Part shown: piece by piece, positions 8,183 to 16,986 of the stretch | Layout of the letters: every line of letters begins with the position of its first letter | Numbering within the stretch: position 1 is the stretch's first letter | Origin: Acidimicrobiia bacterium | Lineage (GTDB): Bacteria; Actinomycetota; Acidimicrobiia; Spongiisociales; UBA5794 | Direction: 5' to 3' | Assembly (NCBI GenBank): GCA_036396535.1 | Contig: DASWKR010000030.1 | Span: 94,771-158,770, forward strand | Length of the DNA: 64,000 bases | The notes under the pieces: generated by a model | Told to the model about the DNA's origin: nothing | Databases searched by the model: none | What the model saw: the letters and a program-made list of their open reading frames with translations, nothing else | Program-made: the position numbers and the translations under genes

Positions 8183-9182
8183 AGATGAGATCGTCGATGA
8201 GCGACTCCTCGACGTAGCCGCCCTTCGGGTGGAACCGGTAGTGGACGAAGTCCTTCTCGAACTCGAGGTTGATGCCTGCCGGGCCCGATCGGTTCTTCTC
8301 GATCGACACGACCACCTGGCGCTTGAACCCTTCGGCCCGCACCGGGTCGTACGCCGTGTGGCGCTTCGACACCGCCGCGTACTTCTCGTTGACGATGAGG
8401 ATCGTGTCGGCCTCGTAGGTGAGCGCGGCCGCCGAATCGAGGTGCTGGGCTCGAACCCTGCGGTGCGCGAGCGACGCCTCAGCGCCGGCGACGACGGCGA
8501 CCACGGCGACGTCGAAGTCGACTGCCATGTCCTTGAGGGCAACGGCTGCGACCGACGGGGCAACCGGGACCTTCTGCAGGTAGTCGACGAACAGCACGGC
8601 ACGCTCTCGGCCGTAGGCGTCGAGGTGGGCACGGATGTCGTCGAGGCCGGTCCGAGAACCGGAGGCAGCTTGCAGCCACATGTCCTTGGCGTACTCACGG
8701 ACCCTGGCGTGAGCGGCCCTGACGAGCAGGTTGCCCGCCGCCGCCTCACCAAGCTCGATCTCTCCGTTGGCGAGTGCCCAGAGCAGCGCCCTGATGTCGC
8801 GGGTCGAGCCGCTGCCTTCGGCTGCGGCGAGATCCCCGAGCTCGGAGAGCAGCAGCCTGCCGAGCATCGTCGCCTCGTCGTGCTCGTAGCACACGTACAT
8901 CGCCCCGGCGCCACCGCCGGCGACGCGGCGCGCCCATTGCATGGCAAGGATCGTCTTGCCGACGCCGGGGAGGCCACTGAGAAGCGTGAGCGTTCCGGTG
9001 CGCAGCCCGCCGCCGAGCGCCTCGTCGAGCGGCTCGAACCCGGATGGAACGACGCTCGAGCGGGTCTGCCTGGCGGGCAGCTCGAGAAGCAGGTCGTCCA
9101 CGAGGACGGCCTCGCCGCGCCTGTGGAGCCCGTTCCCCGAGACGTCGCCGACGATCTCTTTCAACTGAGCACATCCCTCCAC
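8172..9182 (-). CDS. DnaB-helicase-C-like RecA-fold ATPase closing the Tad operon
   Basis: 336 residues. Walker A is SGLPGVGKT at about residues 69-77. Walker B with the tail VDYLQ near residue 205 is the form typical of replicative DnaB helicases, and the C-terminal KNRSGPAGINLEF matches the DnaB KxRxGPxG hairpin carrying the arginine finger. The DnaB N-terminal primase-binding domain is absent; residues 1-45 are unrelated. The start is either GTG 9182 or TTG 9164, the latter giving a TTGA overlap with the tadC stop and GGAGG 10 bases upstream. Position and coupling tie it to the pilus genes. It could move nucleic acid or power assembly; no role is established. It is not the main replicative helicase. 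Confidence 0.75.
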   Translation of the reverse strand: MEGCAQLKEIVGDVSGNGLHRRGEAVLVDDLLLELPARQTRSSVVPSGFEPLDEALGGGLRTGTLTLLSGLPGVGKTILAMQWARRVAGGGAGAMYVCYEHDEATMLGRLLLSELGDLAAAEGSGSTRDIRALLWALANGEIELGEAAAGNLLVRAAHARVREYAKDMWLQAASGSRTGLDDIRAHLDAYGRERAVLFVDYLQKVPVAPSVAAVALKDMAVDFDVAVVAVVAGAEASLAHRRVRAQHLDSAAALTYEADTILIVNEKYAAVSKRHTAYDPVRAEGFKRQVVVSIEKNRSGPAGINLEFEKDFVHYRFHPKGGYVEESLIDDLIFTD

Positions 9183-10060
9183 ACGCGAACGGCCGCCGGT
9201 CCGAGGAGCACGATGAACAACGAGGGGAAGATGCAGACGACGAGTGGGAAGACGATCTTGACCGGGATCTTGAGCGCCCGCTCCTCAGCGCGCTGCTTGC
9301 GTCTCATCCGCAGCTCGGAAGCCTGAATGCGCAGCACGTTGGCGATCGGCAGGCCGTATTCCTCGGACTGCACGACCGCTCCGATGAACGTGTTCAGGTC
9401 GAGCACGTCGTTGCGGGCTGCCAGGTTGCGGAGCGCCTGGGTCCGACTCGCCCCGAGCTGCATCTCCTGGAGTGCCCGTCGCAGCTCGGCCGCCATCGGT
9501 CCGCGCCCGGCGCGCGCCGTGCGGGCGATGGCTCCCTCGAACCCGACGCCTGCCTCGACACTCATCGTGATGTGATCGATGGCGTCCGGAAGCTCCCTGA
9601 GAATCTGGTCCTGACGCTTCTTGGCCGAGCCGTCGAGGGTGAAGTCCGGCAGCAGGTACGCCAGGCCGCCGGCTCCGAGAGCGAGCAACGGCCCCGCCAG
9701 GTACCACCCGGCGGTGGCGGCCGCCGCCGCGCCGAGCACCTTGACGACGAGAACCCGCTCGATCGGCCAACGGTCCTCGAGGCCGGCGAGCACGATCCGG
9801 TTCTCGAGCCTGTCGACCACTCCGGCAGGTGTGAAGGCTCTCAGGCGACCGGCCACGGCGGCGAGCGCCGGCCGCACGACTCGCTCGCCTGCGCCCTGCT
9901 CGAGGATCAGCGCACCGAGGTCGGTGACCCGCTTCTCGCCGCGACCGGCGCGGCGGGCGAAGATGCTGCTCGATTCGGCTCCCCGAGAGATCGAAACGAA
10001 CAACAACGGGATGGAGAGCGCCACTGCCGCGGCTGCGATGATCACTTGGACTGGCGGCAT
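9161..10060 (-). CDS. tadC: TadC-like inner-membrane platform protein (T2SS F family)
   Basis: 299 residues from ATG 10060, with GGAGGAG just upstream, 13 bases after the tadB stop. The T2SSF domain (residues about 150-285) is recognisable from LPDAIDHITMSVEAGVGFEGA and the Gln-Ser-Glu-Tyr-Gly-Leu-Pro block. Transmembrane helices lie near residues 5-25, 105-135 and 270-290. With TadB it forms the membrane platform on which the CpaF ATPase drives pilin polymerisation and retraction. Length is normal for TadC. The last codons overlap the downstream ATPase gene, suggesting coupled translation. Confidence 0.9.
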   Translation of the reverse strand: MPPVQVIIAAAAVALSIPLLFVSISRGAESSSIFARRAGRGEKRVTDLGALILEQGAGERVVRPALAAVAGRLRAFTPAGVVDRLENRIVLAGLEDRWPIERVLVVKVLGAAAAATAGWYLAGPLLALGAGGLAYLLPDFTLDGSAKKRQDQILRELPDAIDHITMSVEAGVGFEGAIARTARAGRGPMAAELRRALQEMQLGASRTQALRNLAARNDVLDLNTFIGAVVQSEEYGLPIANVLRIQASELRMRRKQRAEERALKIPVKIVFPLVVCIFPSLFIVLLGPAAVRVWRDVLS

Positions 10061-10073
10061 GGCTCCTCCTCTC

Positions 10074-12011
10074 TCAGTACACGAGCCGAATGATCCGGCG
10101 CATCCACGCGATTCCGATGAGCATCAGCCCGACGCCGCCGGCGATGAGGATCTTGCCGATGCTGGAGTCGGTGAGCTCTGCCAGGTACGTCGGCGCGATC
10201 GCGGCGGTGACCACCGCGACGAAGATGGGAAGCACCACGAGGACGATGGCCGAGATGCGCCCCTCGGCCGACAGCACTTCGATCTGGCGTCGTATCGTCT
10301 CCCTCTCCCTGATCGTGGCCGCCACCTGCTCGAGGAGTTGGGCGAGGTCGCCACCGATCTCGCGGTGGATCGTGATCGCTTCCGACGCCCACGCCAGGTC
10401 CTCGCTGCGCACCCGCTTCGCCATGGCGTCGAGCGCGTCTTCGAGGTCGCGTCCCAGTTGGACTTCGAGGCGCACCCGGTTGAACTCGGTGGACGAGGGC
10501 TCGAGGTTCTCCCTGGCGACTCCCTCGATCGCTTGCAGGAGCCCGAAACCTGCCCGCAGGCCGCCCGCCATCAGCTGGAGTGCGTCCGGAAGCTGAGCTG
10601 CGAACGCCTTGGCCCTCCGGCCGGCGGCCACGCTGAGAAGCCCGAACATGGCCGTGACCCCGACGACGGTGACGAAGACGCCCCCGAACACCCCGGCCCA
10701 CAGGTCGCCGAGCAGGTAGGAGACGAGGCCGGCCGCCACGACGAGCAGCGCGAACTCGCCGATGCGGAGGTTGAGGCCCGCTTGTTCGATCAGCCCGGTG
10801 AGCCGCGACGTGAAACCGCCGCGGCCGAGCGCCTGCTCGGCGAGGAGCGTCGCCCGGTTCGTGATGTCGGAGAGCATTCCTCCGCTGCGAGCCCGGGAGA
10901 GGCCGAGAGCCTGGATACCTGCCAGCCCTCCGGGGCGGGGCCGCACCAGGTAGGTCACTCCGAAGATCGCCAGGAACACGGCGGCTGCTCCCCCGAGGAA
11001 CACGGGTGTGGACTGGAGGAACCCGATCGTCACCGGGACCCCGGGCCGCAGCGCCACGGGCAGCGTTGTCGGTGGTGCGGCGGTGACCGGAGGGCTCGGG
11101 TCCGTCGGCTCCACGACGGGCGGCGCAGCGGGGAACTGCGCAGGAACAACGGTGAGCGCCCGGAAGTCGCCGGCTCGCACCGCGATGTCGATCTCGGTGA
11201 GGCCGTGGCTCTGAGCCTGGAAGGACAGCCGGTACTGGTTGATGAGATCGGAGGCGATCTCCCCGAAGATCCCATCGAGGGCTGAGGAGTCGGTCGCCGG
11301 GACAATGATGCCGAGGGTCGAGGCCCGCAGCCTCTCCAGGGCGTCGTCGTCGTTCTCGTCTGTCTGCAGCTCGATGGCGACAAAGCGTGGCTCCACGCGC
11401 ACCAGCCCGACGAGGGCCTGTTCGATCGTCGCCGTCGACACGGTGTCGCCGCCGTCCGACAGCAGGATCACCGTGCGTCGAGCCTGCGACGCGGTGTCGA
11501 AGAGCTCCGAAGCCGAGAGGAGGGCGTCGTACAGCGCCGTCTCACCGCTAGCGGTCACTGAGTCGACGCCCGCCTTGAGCTCCTCGGGATCCTCGGTGAA
11601 CGGGACGATCACCGACGTCACACCACCAAAGCCGACGAGAGCCATCTCGACCCCGGAAGGCATGCTGTCTGCGAAGTCCCGGACCGCCGCTTGGGCGCTC
11701 ACGAGCGGTGCGCCCGCCATGCTCCCTGAGGTGTCGAGCACGAGGACCACTTCGAGCTCGTCACCGGCGAGCTGCTGCACCGAGATGGGTCGGGCGTCGC
11801 CGTTCTCCCCGACGAACCAGTCCGCGAGCGGGATGTCCTGACCGATGAGCTCCTGCGGCACGGTGACCGTGATGACGACGTTCGGGTAGTCCGTGGCGTC
11901 GACCGACTCCACGGGGAGGTCCACGACCGGGCCCTCCTCCTGGGCAAGTGCGCTCGCCCCGGGAGACAGCACGATCGCTGCCAGCAATGCGGCAGCGGCG
12001 CAGCGCCTCAC
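10074..12011 (-). CDS. tadB: Fusion of a secreted von Willebrand A domain to TadB
   Basis: 645 residues from GTG 12011, which overlaps the cpaF stop as GTGA. A signal peptide (about 1-24, ending ALAQ) is followed by a von Willebrand A domain (about 88-270) with an intact metal-binding MIDAS motif DTSGS (Asp93, Ser95, Ser97). A Pro/Thr-rich linker (about 300-325) leads to a helix, then a second half that is TadB: T2SSF domain at about 480-610 with LPDALQLMAGGLRAGFGLLQA, and flanking helices. The VWA part would sit outside the membrane and the TadB part inside it, so adhesion or metal sensing may be wired directly to the pilus platform. No frameshift or internal start suggests two genes. Confidence 0.88.
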   Translation of the reverse strand: MRRCAAAALLAAIVLSPGASALAQEEGPVVDLPVESVDATDYPNVVITVTVPQELIGQDIPLADWFVGENGDARPISVQQLAGDELEVVLVLDTSGSMAGAPLVSAQAAVRDFADSMPSGVEMALVGFGGVTSVIVPFTEDPEELKAGVDSVTASGETALYDALLSASELFDTASQARRTVILLSDGGDTVSTATIEQALVGLVRVEPRFVAIELQTDENDDDALERLRASTLGIIVPATDSSALDGIFGEIASDLINQYRLSFQAQSHGLTEIDIAVRAGDFRALTVVPAQFPAAPPVVEPTDPSPPVTAAPPTTLPVALRPGVPVTIGFLQSTPVFLGGAAAVFLAIFGVTYLVRPRPGGLAGIQALGLSRARSGGMLSDITNRATLLAEQALGRGGFTSRLTGLIEQAGLNLRIGEFALLVVAAGLVSYLLGDLWAGVFGGVFVTVVGVTAMFGLLSVAAGRRAKAFAAQLPDALQLMAGGLRAGFGLLQAIEGVARENLEPSSTEFNRVRLEVQLGRDLEDALDAMAKRVRSEDLAWASEAITIHREIGGDLAQLLEQVAATIRERETIRRQIEVLSAEGRISAIVLVVLPIFVAVVTAAIAPTYLAELTDSSIGKILIAGGVGLMLIGIAWMRRIIRLVY

Positions 12012-13405
12012 CGACGGCTCCCGAGCAGGTCTCTCAGGGCGTCGTCCGGCGTCCCGAACAGGTGCGGATTGACCTTGATGCCGTAGTCGAGGAGCTTGTC
12101 CGTGAATTGCGGCCGAATCCCTGTGGGCCGCAACGTCCCGAGGTAGCGACCTTCGTCGTCGGCGCCGGCGGCGTAGTCGAACTCGAAGATGTCCTGGAGC
12201 GTGACCACGTCTCCCTCCATGCCGACGACCTCGGCGATGTGGGTGACCCGCCTCGTGCCGTCGCTGAGGCGGCTGATGTGGACGATCACGTCGATGGCAG
12301 ACGAGATCTGCTCCCTGATCGCCTTGTCCGGCAGCTCGACGCCCGCCATCAGCATCATCGTCTCGAGGCGGGCGACCGCGTCGCGGGGGCTGTTGGCGTG
12401 GACCGTCGAGAGTGAGCCCTCGTGGCCCGTGTTCATCGCCTGCAGCATGTCGAGCGCTTCGCCGCCCCTGGCCTCGCCGACGACGATGCGGTCGGGCCGC
12501 ATGCGGAGCGCGTTGCGGACGAGGTCACGGATCGTCACCTCTCCCCTGCCCTCCACGTTCGGCGGCCTCGACTCGAGGCGGATCGTGTGGCGCTGCTGGA
12601 GCTGGAGCTCGACCGCATCTTCGATGGTGATGATGCGCTGGTCGTCCGGGATGAAGCTCGAGAGCACGTTGAGCAGAGTCGTCTTGCCGGTGCCGGTCCC
12701 GCCGCTCACGATGACGTTGAGACGACCTTCGACCGAGTTGCGCATCAGCTCCATGGAGTTCGGGCTCAGCGTGCCGAGCTGCAACAAGTCGTTGGCGGTG
12801 AACGGATCCTTCGAGAAGAGACGGATCGTGAGCACGGGCCCGTCGACCGACAGCGGCGGGATCACGGCATTCACTCGTGAACCGTCAGGCAGCCTGGCGT
12901 CGACCATCGGCGAGGACTCGTCGATGCGCCTCCCGACCTGGCTGACGATCCGATCGATGACACGGCGCAGGTGTGCCTCGGACACGAACCGGACGTCGGT
13001 CTCGATGATCTTGCCGTTGCGCTCGATGTAGATCGGGTCCTGGGCGTTGACCATGATCTCGGTGATCGTCGGGTCGTTGAGGAAGAGCTGGACGGGGCCG
13101 TACCCCAACAGGTCGTCCCGCACCTGGACCGCGAGTTGCTTGCGCTCGTCCTGGGTGAGCGGCGCGCTCTCCTCGTCGATGATCCTGCTCAGCTCGTCGG
13201 CGACGAAGATGCGGAGCTCGTCGTCCGTGATGCTCGAGTCGTTGATCCGCGAGCCCAGCTTGGCGAACAGCGCAGCCTGGGCACGGTTCTTGATGTGCGA
13301 GAGCGGGTCCGACGTACCGTGCCCCGTCCTCTCGGCACCGCGAGTCGTCAAGTCACGGTCGCCATCGAGCCCACCCGCCTTCTTGAGACGCTCGTTCAGC
13401 TTCAT
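12008..13405 (-). CDS. cpaF: CpaF/TadA-type pilus assembly ATPase
   Basis: 465 residues from ATG 13405 (AGGAGG 6 bases upstream; ATGA overlap with cpaE). It is a hexameric secretion ATPase of the VirB11/GspE superfamily that powers Tad pilus extension, and in some species retraction. The N-terminal domain (about 1-220) contains YIERNGKI and RRIDESSPMVDARLPDGSRVN. The ATPase core has Walker A GGTGTGKT at 235-242, the Asp-box ITIEDAVELQL, Walker B RPDRIVVGEARGGEA, and the His box GSLSTVHANS. All catalytic elements are intact, so the machine is probably functional. Confidence 0.95.
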   Translation of the reverse strand: MKLNERLKKAGGLDGDRDLTTRGAERTGHGTSDPLSHIKNRAQAALFAKLGSRINDSSITDDELRIFVADELSRIIDEESAPLTQDERKQLAVQVRDDLLGYGPVQLFLNDPTITEIMVNAQDPIYIERNGKIIETDVRFVSEAHLRRVIDRIVSQVGRRIDESSPMVDARLPDGSRVNAVIPPLSVDGPVLTIRLFSKDPFTANDLLQLGTLSPNSMELMRNSVEGRLNVIVSGGTGTGKTTLLNVLSSFIPDDQRIITIEDAVELQLQQRHTIRLESRPPNVEGRGEVTIRDLVRNALRMRPDRIVVGEARGGEALDMLQAMNTGHEGSLSTVHANSPRDAVARLETMMLMAGVELPDKAIREQISSAIDVIVHISRLSDGTRRVTHIAEVVGMEGDVVTLQDIFEFDYAAGADDEGRYLGTLRPTGIRPQFTDKLLDYGIKVNPHLFGTPDDALRDLLGSRR

Positions 13406-14595
13406 CCTGACCTCCTACGCCTGCCGAAGCCGCCCTGCACGGACGAGTCATCCGGCCCAGTCGAGAATCGATCCACCACATCGAGAAATGCTCGGGCCAC
13501 CGGTGTCTTGGCGGCGCCCTCCACCAGAGGCACGCCTTCGTTCATGGAGCGCGGCACGAGACGTGAGCTCGGGAGCCTGGCGTCGATGCGCAGGCTGAGC
13601 GTCGCCTCGACGTCGCTCAACGTCAGCCCGACCTTGCTGTCGGCCCTGTTGATCACGAAGTGGCGCCGCCCCCTCAGCTGCAGGATGTCGAGGGCATCGA
13701 TCACCTTCCTCATCCCGCGCACGGCAGACACGGACATGTCGCAGATGAGCACCAGGTCGTCGGCCATCTCGAGAGCAGCCAGCGTCACCTCGTTGAGGCC
13801 TGCGGCTGTGTCGATGATCACGTACTCGAACTCCTGGGAGAGGAGTTGCAGGGCCCTCGTGACGGTCGACTCTTGGATCAGGTCTCCTTCGGCGGGCGAG
13901 TCTGGAGCGCAGAGCACGTACAGGTCTCCGCCGGGTCGAGGTGTGAGGAACACCTTGAGGGTCGTCAGGTCGAGCCGTCCCGACGAGGCGGCGTCGCTGA
14001 TGGTGTGCTCGGGCGTCAGCAGCAGCGCGTTGGTGACGTCGCCGAACAGCAAGTCGAGGTCGACGATGGCGACCCTGCCCGGATGACGCTCGGCGAGGCC
14101 CACTGCGAGGTTGACGGCCAGAGCCGTCTTGCCGCTGCCACCCTTCGGGGCGATGACGCTGATGATGCGTCCGGTCTTCGTCGTCGGGATGATGTCCTCG
14201 ACGAGATTCGTCTTCGTCCTCGTTGCCTTGCCGGCTGCCCTGTCGAACACGGTCCGCAACTCGGACTCCGGGGCGTCCGGGGCGACGATGTCTCGCACCC
14301 CGGCACGTAGCGCCCTTTGCCAGATGTCCGGGGTCGGCTCGGCGACGACAATGACGCTGATCTCCGGCCTGTCCCTGTCGATGAGGGCCGCCAGATCCAA
14401 TGCCCGATCGGTGTCGATGCCCGGCCCGAGGGCCACGACCTCGGGAGTACCCCTGGTCAGGTCGTTGACGAGGCGCTCGAGATCCCCGGTGGTGTCGCCG
14501 ACCCGCGTGACCTCACCATTGACGGCGCCGCCGAGGAGGCGACGGACGCGCTGCTCGAAGCCGGAGCTGTCGCTGGCGAGAACGAAACGGCTCAT
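13402..14595 (-). CDS. cpaE: CpaE/TadZ-like pilus localisation ATPase
   Basis: 397 residues from ATG 14595, overlapping the cpaB stop as ATGA; an upstream extension to 14667 is shadow coding. Residues about 1-120 are an atypical receiver-like domain without the usual phosphoacceptor context. From residue 145 a MinD/ParA-type ATPase begins with the deviant Walker A KGGSGKT (151-157), followed by DLDLLFGDV and the conserved IIDTAAGLNE block. Such proteins mark the site of Tad machine assembly, often the cell pole, and recruit the other components. A Gly/Arg tail (FGRRRRSG) ends the protein. Confidence 0.9.
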   Translation of the reverse strand: MSRFVLASDSSGFEQRVRRLLGGAVNGEVTRVGDTTGDLERLVNDLTRGTPEVVALGPGIDTDRALDLAALIDRDRPEISVIVVAEPTPDIWQRALRAGVRDIVAPDAPESELRTVFDRAAGKATRTKTNLVEDIIPTTKTGRIISVIAPKGGSGKTALAVNLAVGLAERHPGRVAIVDLDLLFGDVTNALLLTPEHTISDAASSGRLDLTTLKVFLTPRPGGDLYVLCAPDSPAEGDLIQESTVTRALQLLSQEFEYVIIDTAAGLNEVTLAALEMADDLVLICDMSVSAVRGMRKVIDALDILQLRGRRHFVINRADSKVGLTLSDVEATLSLRIDARLPSSRLVPRSMNEGVPLVEGAAKTPVARAFLDVVDRFSTGPDDSSVQGGFGRRRRSG

Positions 14596-15422
14596 CGGTA
14601 GATCGTGCCCCTTGTTTGCACTCGGGTGCCGGCCTCGCTCGCGGTCGGGCTCTCCCGTGCAAGCCACACGAATCCGAACTCGGACGTGAAGACGATCTTC
14701 TCGGCGTCGGGCGCCTGGACCGCGAGCGTCACCAACAGGTTACCGGTTGGCGCCTGCTCGGCTGACAGGTTCTGGCCGGTGGCCGTCGCGACCGTGGCCG
14801 GCTGCGCTTCGGCGGTCTGCACCCTGGCCACGAGGGCCTTGTGGATGACGATGTGGCTCGTGTTCGGCGTGTTCAGCACCACGGGCGGGACGCTCGGGTC
14901 CGTCGGCTGGATGAACTCGTTGAGGTCGTCTTCGCCGGGCTCGACGGCGTCGAGCGTGAAAGGGTTGAACGAGGCGATGAAGGCGACCAGGTCGCCGGCC
15001 CGGAGAGTGCCGCCGACGGCTCGCTCGACGGGGAGTGCGACCGTCACCTCGAGGAGCCCTTCCGGGACCTCCACTTGAGAGGTTCCTGCCGCGCTGAACT
15101 GGTCGACTGGGACGAAGCGTGCGCTCGTCACCTGCTCACCGACCACGAGATCGGATGCGGCAACCAGGTCACCGAGATCTGCGAGGTCGTCGACCGCCCC
15201 GGGGACCTGGGCGAACGCCGGATACTCGGCAAGGCTCACGTTCGATGCGATCGCCGATGCGGGGGTTCCGGCGACGATGGGCTGGTCGACGCGCAAGACC
15301 CTGACGACTTCGAGGTCCTCGCGGGCCCGATCGTCGGCACCCTGGACGTAGTTCACGATCAGGAACGTGCCTACCGCGGCGAGCAGCAGCGACACGATCA
15401 CCCCTACCACACGTCTGTTCAT
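14592..15422 (-). CDS. cpaB: CpaB/RcpC-like pilus assembly protein with SAF domain
   Basis: 276 residues from ATG 15422 (AGGGGG 10 bases upstream). MNRRVVGVIVSLLLAAVG is a membrane anchor or signal at the N-terminus. Residues about 40-115 form the SAF domain, with IVAGTPASAI and GDLVAASDLVVGEQVT typical of CpaB. The C-terminal half is the RcpC/CpaB domain (VALPVERAVGGTLRAGDLVAFIA). In Gram-negative bacteria RcpC works with the outer-membrane secretin; here no secretin gene is present, consistent with a single-membrane envelope in which CpaB lies between membrane and peptidoglycan. The gap to the upstream tadG-like gene is 25 bases. Confidence 0.85.
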   Translation of the reverse strand: MNRRVVGVIVSLLLAAVGTFLIVNYVQGADDRAREDLEVVRVLRVDQPIVAGTPASAIASNVSLAEYPAFAQVPGAVDDLADLGDLVAASDLVVGEQVTSARFVPVDQFSAAGTSQVEVPEGLLEVTVALPVERAVGGTLRAGDLVAFIASFNPFTLDAVEPGEDDLNEFIQPTDPSVPPVVLNTPNTSHIVIHKALVARVQTAEAQPATVATATGQNLSAEQAPTGNLLVTLAVQAPDAEKIVFTSEFGFVWLARESPTASEAGTRVQTRGTIYR

Positions 15423-15447
15423 CGAGCGAGCGCCCCCTTGGTCTCTG

Positions 15448-16512
15448 TCATCCAGTGAAGCCGAAGACGACCACGCCCTGGTTTGGCCCACCCGGCACGC
15501 CTTCGACCACTGCTCTGAATAGGTATCCGCCGACGCAGCGCACGCTGCCGTTGCCGCACGGCGAGTTCTCCTTGTACTGACCGCCGAAGTTGTAGCCGGT
15601 CACGAAGAAGCCCACGTAACCCTCGATGTGGTAGCGAGCATTGCTACCTCCGAGTCCGTTGACATCGTCGAACCACGGCACGAGGAGGAACTTCTGGTAG
15701 AAGTTGTCGCGGAACCAGCTGGCGGAGCACACGGTGTTGTTGCCGGGCACCCCCGGCGGCGAGGCGCCGGGGTCGCCATCCGCCCATCCGTCCCCGTCGG
15801 TCATGATGGCGCAATCGGGGGCCGATCCCGGGTCCGGGTCGAGCCAGCCGAACCCGCCGGGCAGCCTGCCGTCGCCGTCGGCGTCCTGTCCCGCCTGGGC
15901 ATTGCAGTCGTCGGCGTTGTTGGTACCCGAATGGAACTGGTACATCACCGGTCCGTAGCTCGGAGGGGGTGATGGGAAGAACCCGGGCCACAGGTCGAGG
16001 TTGTTGACGTCGCCGTTCATCGGCGGCCGATTGAGCTCGCACGCCGAAATCACGAGCGGCAGTGTGTCGAGCCCTTCCGGACCGCCCCACGCCGCCGATG
16101 CCTCGGCAGTCACGGTTGCGCCGTTGAACCCGATGAACTGGGCGAAGATCGGCTGCAGGACCGTTCCGCCGCCGCTCGTCTCGGTCGACGTGATCACTCG
16201 GATCGTGCCGGCGAAGGCGTTGAGCTCCAGCTCATCGATGTCGGCAGCCCCATCGTCGGCGTTCAGGTCGGCATATGCTGCCGCCGTCGCATTGGCCGCT
16301 CCGAAGTTGCACGGCAGGCCGCGGGCGCAGTCCTCGGCGATGGCGATGACGGCGGCGTCGGCGCCGTTCTGGAGCGAGCGACGCTCCTCGTAGAGGGCCC
16401 CGGTGTCGATGGCGAAAGCGGCGAATCCGAGAAGCATCACCATGCTGAGGGCGACGAACAGGAGCGTGGCGCCGCGCTCGTCCCGCACGATCTGCGAGCT
16501 CACCCTCCGCAT
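15448..16512 (-). CDS. TadG-like protein with Flp/Tad N-terminal helix
   Basis: 354 residues from ATG 16512, with AAGGG 8 bases upstream; it overlaps tadE by 13 bases. The N-terminus DERGATLLFVALSMVMLLGF followed by AIDTGALYEERRSLQNGADAAV is the signature of TadG/TadE-like pseudopilin-type proteins (Pfam TadF/TadG N-terminal region). The remaining roughly 280 residues are extracellular, Gly/Pro/Asn-rich with about a dozen cysteines likely to form disulfides, and lack the von Willebrand domain found in many TadG proteins. In this locus the VWA module is instead fused to TadB. It may be a minor tip or base subunit. Confidence 0.75.
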   Translation of the reverse strand: MRRVSSQIVRDERGATLLFVALSMVMLLGFAAFAIDTGALYEERRSLQNGADAAVIAIAEDCARGLPCNFGAANATAAAYADLNADDGAADIDELELNAFAGTIRVITSTETSGGGTVLQPIFAQFIGFNGATVTAEASAAWGGPEGLDTLPLVISACELNRPPMNGDVNNLDLWPGFFPSPPPSYGPVMYQFHSGTNNADDCNAQAGQDADGDGRLPGGFGWLDPDPGSAPDCAIMTDGDGWADGDPGASPPGVPGNNTVCSASWFRDNFYQKFLLVPWFDDVNGLGGSNARYHIEGYVGFFVTGYNFGGQYKENSPCGNGSVRCVGGYLFRAVVEGVPGGPNQGVVVFGFTG

Positions 16513-16922
16513 CGCATCGACCCTTGGCTCGACATGCTGATCGTCTTCGTTCCGAACACCGGGATGTCGAACGTGAACGGATAGGTCAGCGTCACGCTCG
16601 TGGGATCTCCCGGAACACATGCCGTCGAGGAGAAGCCGAGTGACGCCGCGTCGAGCCCGGTTGCGGCTTCCTCGGCGCGTGTCTCGGCCTGGCCGGCGTC
16701 GCCGGTGATGGCGAGGACCCGGACGCTCTCGCGGGCCGCGTGGGTGACGGTGACCTTGGTGTTGTAGGCGCGGCCGAAGGCGATGATCCCGAACACGAGC
16801 ATGAGAAGCAGCGGGAAGGCGATGGCCGCCTCGACGAGCGCCGCGCCGCGCTCGCTGCGGCACAATCGTCCCGGCCATCCGCGCGATCGTGCGCCTCGCC
16901 GGCGCGTCCCAATGTCTTCCAC
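16500..16922 (-). CDS. tadE: TadE-like minor pilin
   Basis: About 140 residues from GTG 16922 (GGGGAGAG upstream). ATG starts further upstream, up to 17009, are possible but add unrelated sequence. The motif SERGAALVEAAIAFPLLLML with GIIAFGRAYN is the TadE pilin-like signature: Gly-Ala cleavage region, Glu at +5, then one hydrophobic helix. It is normally processed by a TadV/CpaA prepilin peptidase, which is not in this window. It is the first structural gene of the Tad operon; the upstream LuxR regulator ends 64 bases before it. Confidence 0.85.
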   Translation of the reverse strand: MEDIGTRRRGARSRGWPGRLCRSERGAALVEAAIAFPLLLMLVFGIIAFGRAYNTKVTVTHAARESVRVLAITGDAGQAETRAEEAATGLDAASLGFSSTACVPGDPTSVTLTYPFTFDIPVFGTKTISMSSQGSMRCGG

Positions 16923-16986
16923 GTTGTGCCTACTCTCCCCGCCGCCAAGCCCCTGCTGCAAGAAATCGATCCGAATGGTGACTGGA

